From Streptosporangiaceae bacterium (GTDB lineage: Bacteria; Actinomycetota; Actinomycetes; Streptosporangiales; Streptosporangiaceae), in the NCBI GenBank assembly GCA_030043395.1, contig JASHXW010000458.1, positions 1 through 7,934 of the forward strand: a stretch of 7,934 nucleotides of DNA, written 5' to 3'. A model generated the notes under the pieces. The model saw only the letters and a list, made by a program, of their open reading frames with translations. It did not search any database and was not told the origin of the DNA. The translations under genes and the position numbers were made by a program. Shown here piece after piece: positions 6,585 through 7,934 of this stretch; within the stretch, counting starts at the first letter, position 1, and the number at the start of each line of letters is the position of its first letter.

Positions 6585-6866
6585 ATGACAGCACAGGAGG
6601 CCGACCTTGACCCTGAGTTCCGGCAGCGCGTGGTCGACACGATGACAACGGCGCTTGACCGGTTGCTTGAGCGATCCGAGCCGGTCACCGAGGACATGCG
6701 CCTGATGGAGGAGCTCGGGCTTAGCTCGACGCTCGGCCTGGAGCTGATGCTCGAGCTCGAGGATCAGCTGCTGATCCTGATCGATGTCGAGGAGATGGAC
6801 CAGGACAGCATGAAGACGGTGGGGGACCTGGCGACGTTCGTCGCCGGCCACTCCCGCTCGGCGTAA
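6585..6866 (+). CDS. Acyl carrier protein with unusual attachment-site motif
   Basis: A 93-residue acidic four-helix carrier protein that holds acyl groups on a phosphopantetheine arm. The attachment region reads EELGLSSTLGLELM, so Ser48 is the expected modified residue. The preceding Asp of the usual DSL motif is Ser47, and the following Leu is Thr49. The later segment DSMKTVGDLATFV (74-86) is the typical helix IV region of ACPs. Translation starts at an ATG six bases after a clear GGAGG (6574-6578). It sits 24 bases after the KAS gene and 5 bases before the second KAS-like gene, so the three are almost certainly one translationally linked set in which this ACP supplies the acyl group. The changed motif may tune recognition by the partner KAS or phosphopantetheinyl transferase. 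A non-functional carrier is unlikely, since the Ser and the helix pattern are kept. Confidence 0.9.
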   Translation: MTAQEADLDPEFRQRVVDTMTTALDRLLERSEPVTEDMRLMEELGLSSTLGLELMLELEDQLLILIDVEEMDQDSMKTVGDLATFVAGHSRSA

Positions 6867-6871
6867 CCGCC

Positions 6872-7774
6872 TTGTTCGCCGCGCGGCCGCCTGCCGGCCG
6901 GTCGCCTGATCCCGACCTGCACCTGGTACGTGCCGCTCGCCGCTGCTTTAACGGACCCGCGGAATTCCTCGCCGATTCGGCGAATCGCGCGCGCGTTGGC
7001 GAGTACCTGGCCGACATGGGCAGGCCGTACGGGCGCGACGTGCCGGCGGCCCTGTTCGGCGAGCCGGGATCGCCGGAACTTGGCCATTCGTACGGGGAGA
7101 TGGCGGAGAGGCTGATCGCGGAGGCCGTCTCGGCCGGGGAACTAGTCGACCTCCTGGTGCTGGCGTTCTCGGTGCACGACCTGCGACCTGGTCGGCAGAC
7201 CGCGGCATTCCTCAGTGGCATCACCCCTGGCGCGCCGCAGGCGTTCGCAATCTGTGACCAGGGCACGGCGGCGTCCTTCAGCGGGCTGCGGGCTGTCCGG
7301 GAGTATGCCTCGTCAGGCAGCATCCAGCGGGCACTCGTGCTGGTCGTCGAGCAAGCGGCGCTTCCCTACGATTGCGCTGCGGGCGTGCCGGCGCAGCACC
7401 GCGGCGTCGCCATGCTGCTCGGCAGGCGCGCGAGCTCGCAGCCGAGGCTAGCCGCGGTCCGGCAGCACCCTGGCGTGCCGCCAGGCCGAGTCGCTGGCGT
7501 TGCCGCCGCTCAGCTCCGGGAGCTGGCACCGGGCCAGCCAGGGGTGCGGCTGGTGCTCGGCAGCGAACTCGGCAAGCTGTGGCCGCAGCCCCCGGCCGGC
7601 CGGGTCCGGGTTATGCCCGGCGGCCAGCCGTCCACGGACGTCTGGTGGGGGCTTGCCGACGAGCTGGCCCTCGGCGCCAATTCCCCGGGGGTGCTGGTGA
7701 TCGCCGATTACGACCCCGGCCTGCGCTACCTGTGCCTGGCCGCCTTCGACTTCGGCGCCCTGCCTGGTGCCTAG
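6872..7774 (+). CDS. Catalytically degenerate KAS-like partner protein
   Basis: A 300-residue protein that aligns by eye to the KAS gene two genes upstream and keeps the thiolase-fold landmarks. The nucleophile segment reads AFAICDQGTAASFSG (124-138), so the catalytic Cys is replaced by Thr132. LVLPHNVN of the active copy corresponds to LVLGSELG (227-234), so the His is Ser231. Neither acyl transfer by a Cys thioester nor decarboxylative condensation should be possible. By analogy with PqsB, the Cys-less partner of PqsC, and with chain-length-factor subunits of type II PKS, it probably forms a heterodimer with the active KAS or shapes its pocket. It starts at TTG 5 bases after the ACP stop with no clear ribosome site; the next in-frame ATG is at 7016 and would remove the N-terminus. 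The open frame with normal codon use argues against a decaying pseudogene. Confidence 0.8.
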   Translation: MFAARPPAGRSPDPDLHLVRAARRCFNGPAEFLADSANRARVGEYLADMGRPYGRDVPAALFGEPGSPELGHSYGEMAERLIAEAVSAGELVDLLVLAFSVHDLRPGRQTAAFLSGITPGAPQAFAICDQGTAASFSGLRAVREYASSGSIQRALVLVVEQAALPYDCAAGVPAQHRGVAMLLGRRASSQPRLAAVRQHPGVPPGRVAGVAAAQLRELAPGQPGVRLVLGSELGKLWPQPPAGRVRVMPGGQPSTDVWWGLADELALGANSPGVLVIADYDPGLRYLCLAAFDFGALPGA

Positions 7775-7780
7775 CGCGGA

Positions 7781-7864
7781 ATGGACATCTATCGGTCCCG
7801 GGATGACCTGCTCGAACAGAGCCTGAATCTGGCAAGCTTTCAGCGACGTACGCCATTTGAGTGA
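7781..7864 (+). CDS. Possible 27-residue small ORF of unknown function
   Basis: An ATG at 7781, six bases after the preceding stop, opens a charged 27-codon frame starting MDIYRSRDDLLEQ and ending TGA at 7862-7864. The ribosome site is weak (GCGGA, close to the ATG). About 12 of the first 15 codons end in G or C, as in the neighbours, but only about 5 of the last 12 do. The first half may therefore be coding, or a remnant of a longer gene, while the second half looks intergenic. I do not recognise the sequence. It may be a leader of the VOC gene that follows, or not translated. Confidence 0.2.
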   Translation: MDIYRSRDDLLEQSLNLASFQRRTPFE

Positions 7865-7887
7865 TCCGTTGCAAAGGAGCTGGCGCA

Positions 7888-7934
7888 GTGGGAAACCCAG
7901 TCGTGCATTTCGAGGTCGGCGCCGCAGATGACGC
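7888..7934 (+). CDS. VOC / glyoxalase-fold protein, N-terminus only
   Basis: A GTG at 7888, eight bases after a strong AAAGGAG (7873-7879), opens a frame that runs off the right edge after 16 residues: MGNPVVHFEVGAADDA. This start (PVVHFEVGAAD) is characteristic of small vicinal-oxygen-chelate proteins (glyoxalase, bleomycin-resistance and extradiol dioxygenase fold), where the His is a metal ligand. In metabolite clusters such proteins may be binding or resistance proteins, or enzymes such as epimerases and oxygenases. The visible part does not decide which. The 113-base gap before it carries only the doubtful small ORF. Confidence 0.6.
   Translation, partial: MGNPVVHFEVGAADD

Noticed and set aside
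5991..6851. 286-codon minus-strand frame opposite the KAS and ACP genes
   Set aside because: It is antisense to two well-supported genes and has no motif of its own.
6872..7774. The second KAS-like gene as a pseudogene
   Set aside because: The frame is intact over 300 codons with normal codon bias and tight spacing to the ACP. Loss of catalytic residues with a kept fold fits a non-catalytic subunit.

Overview
The window is GC-rich, densely coded DNA with strongly G/C-biased third codon positions, GTG and TTG starts and purine-rich ribosome binding sites. This suggests an actinomycete (Actinomycetota), but the sequence does not fix the genus. The gene set looks like the interior of a specialised-metabolite cluster for an acylated glycoside or glycolipid. 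No stretch over 300 bases lacks a gene, and I saw no RNA gene, CRISPR array, transposase or attachment site.

Leftward genes, in order of transcription: a GT1-type glycosyltransferase (4392-5558); a fused NodB-type carbohydrate deacetylase and NRPS-type thioesterase (2650-4305); then a three-gene ABC-2/DrrAB-type exporter, made of an ATPase (1557-2537) and two tandemly duplicated permeases (768-1523 and 1-729). The second permease is cut by the left edge. The exporter genes appear to have their own promoter, with a perfect palindrome on its -10 box (2617-2657) beside the stop codon of the fused enzyme.

Rightward genes: a KASIII-like enzyme (5595-6560), an acyl carrier protein (6585-6866) and a second, diverged KAS-like protein that has lost the catalytic Cys and His (6872-7774). 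A doubtful 27-codon ORF follows, then the first 16 codons of a VOC/glyoxalase-fold protein (7888 to the right edge). The two arms diverge from only 36 bp that carry interlocking inverted repeats (5573-5594).

Working model (inference): the glycosyltransferase adds a sugar to an aglycone not encoded here. The NodB domain removes an N-acetyl group from it. The KASIII-like enzyme, probably paired with its inactive paralogue, moves an acyl group from the ACP onto the exposed amine or a hydroxyl, or extends the chain first. The thioesterase releases or transfers acyl groups, and the duplicated exporter secretes the product. The set of functions resembles rhizobial Nod-factor genes (deacetylase, glycosyltransferase, ACP and KS, NodIJ-type exporter), but the proteins come from actinomycete secondary-metabolism families, so convergence is more likely than common descent. 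The most unusual parts are the deacetylase-thioesterase fusion and the active KAS / ACP / dead KAS trio.
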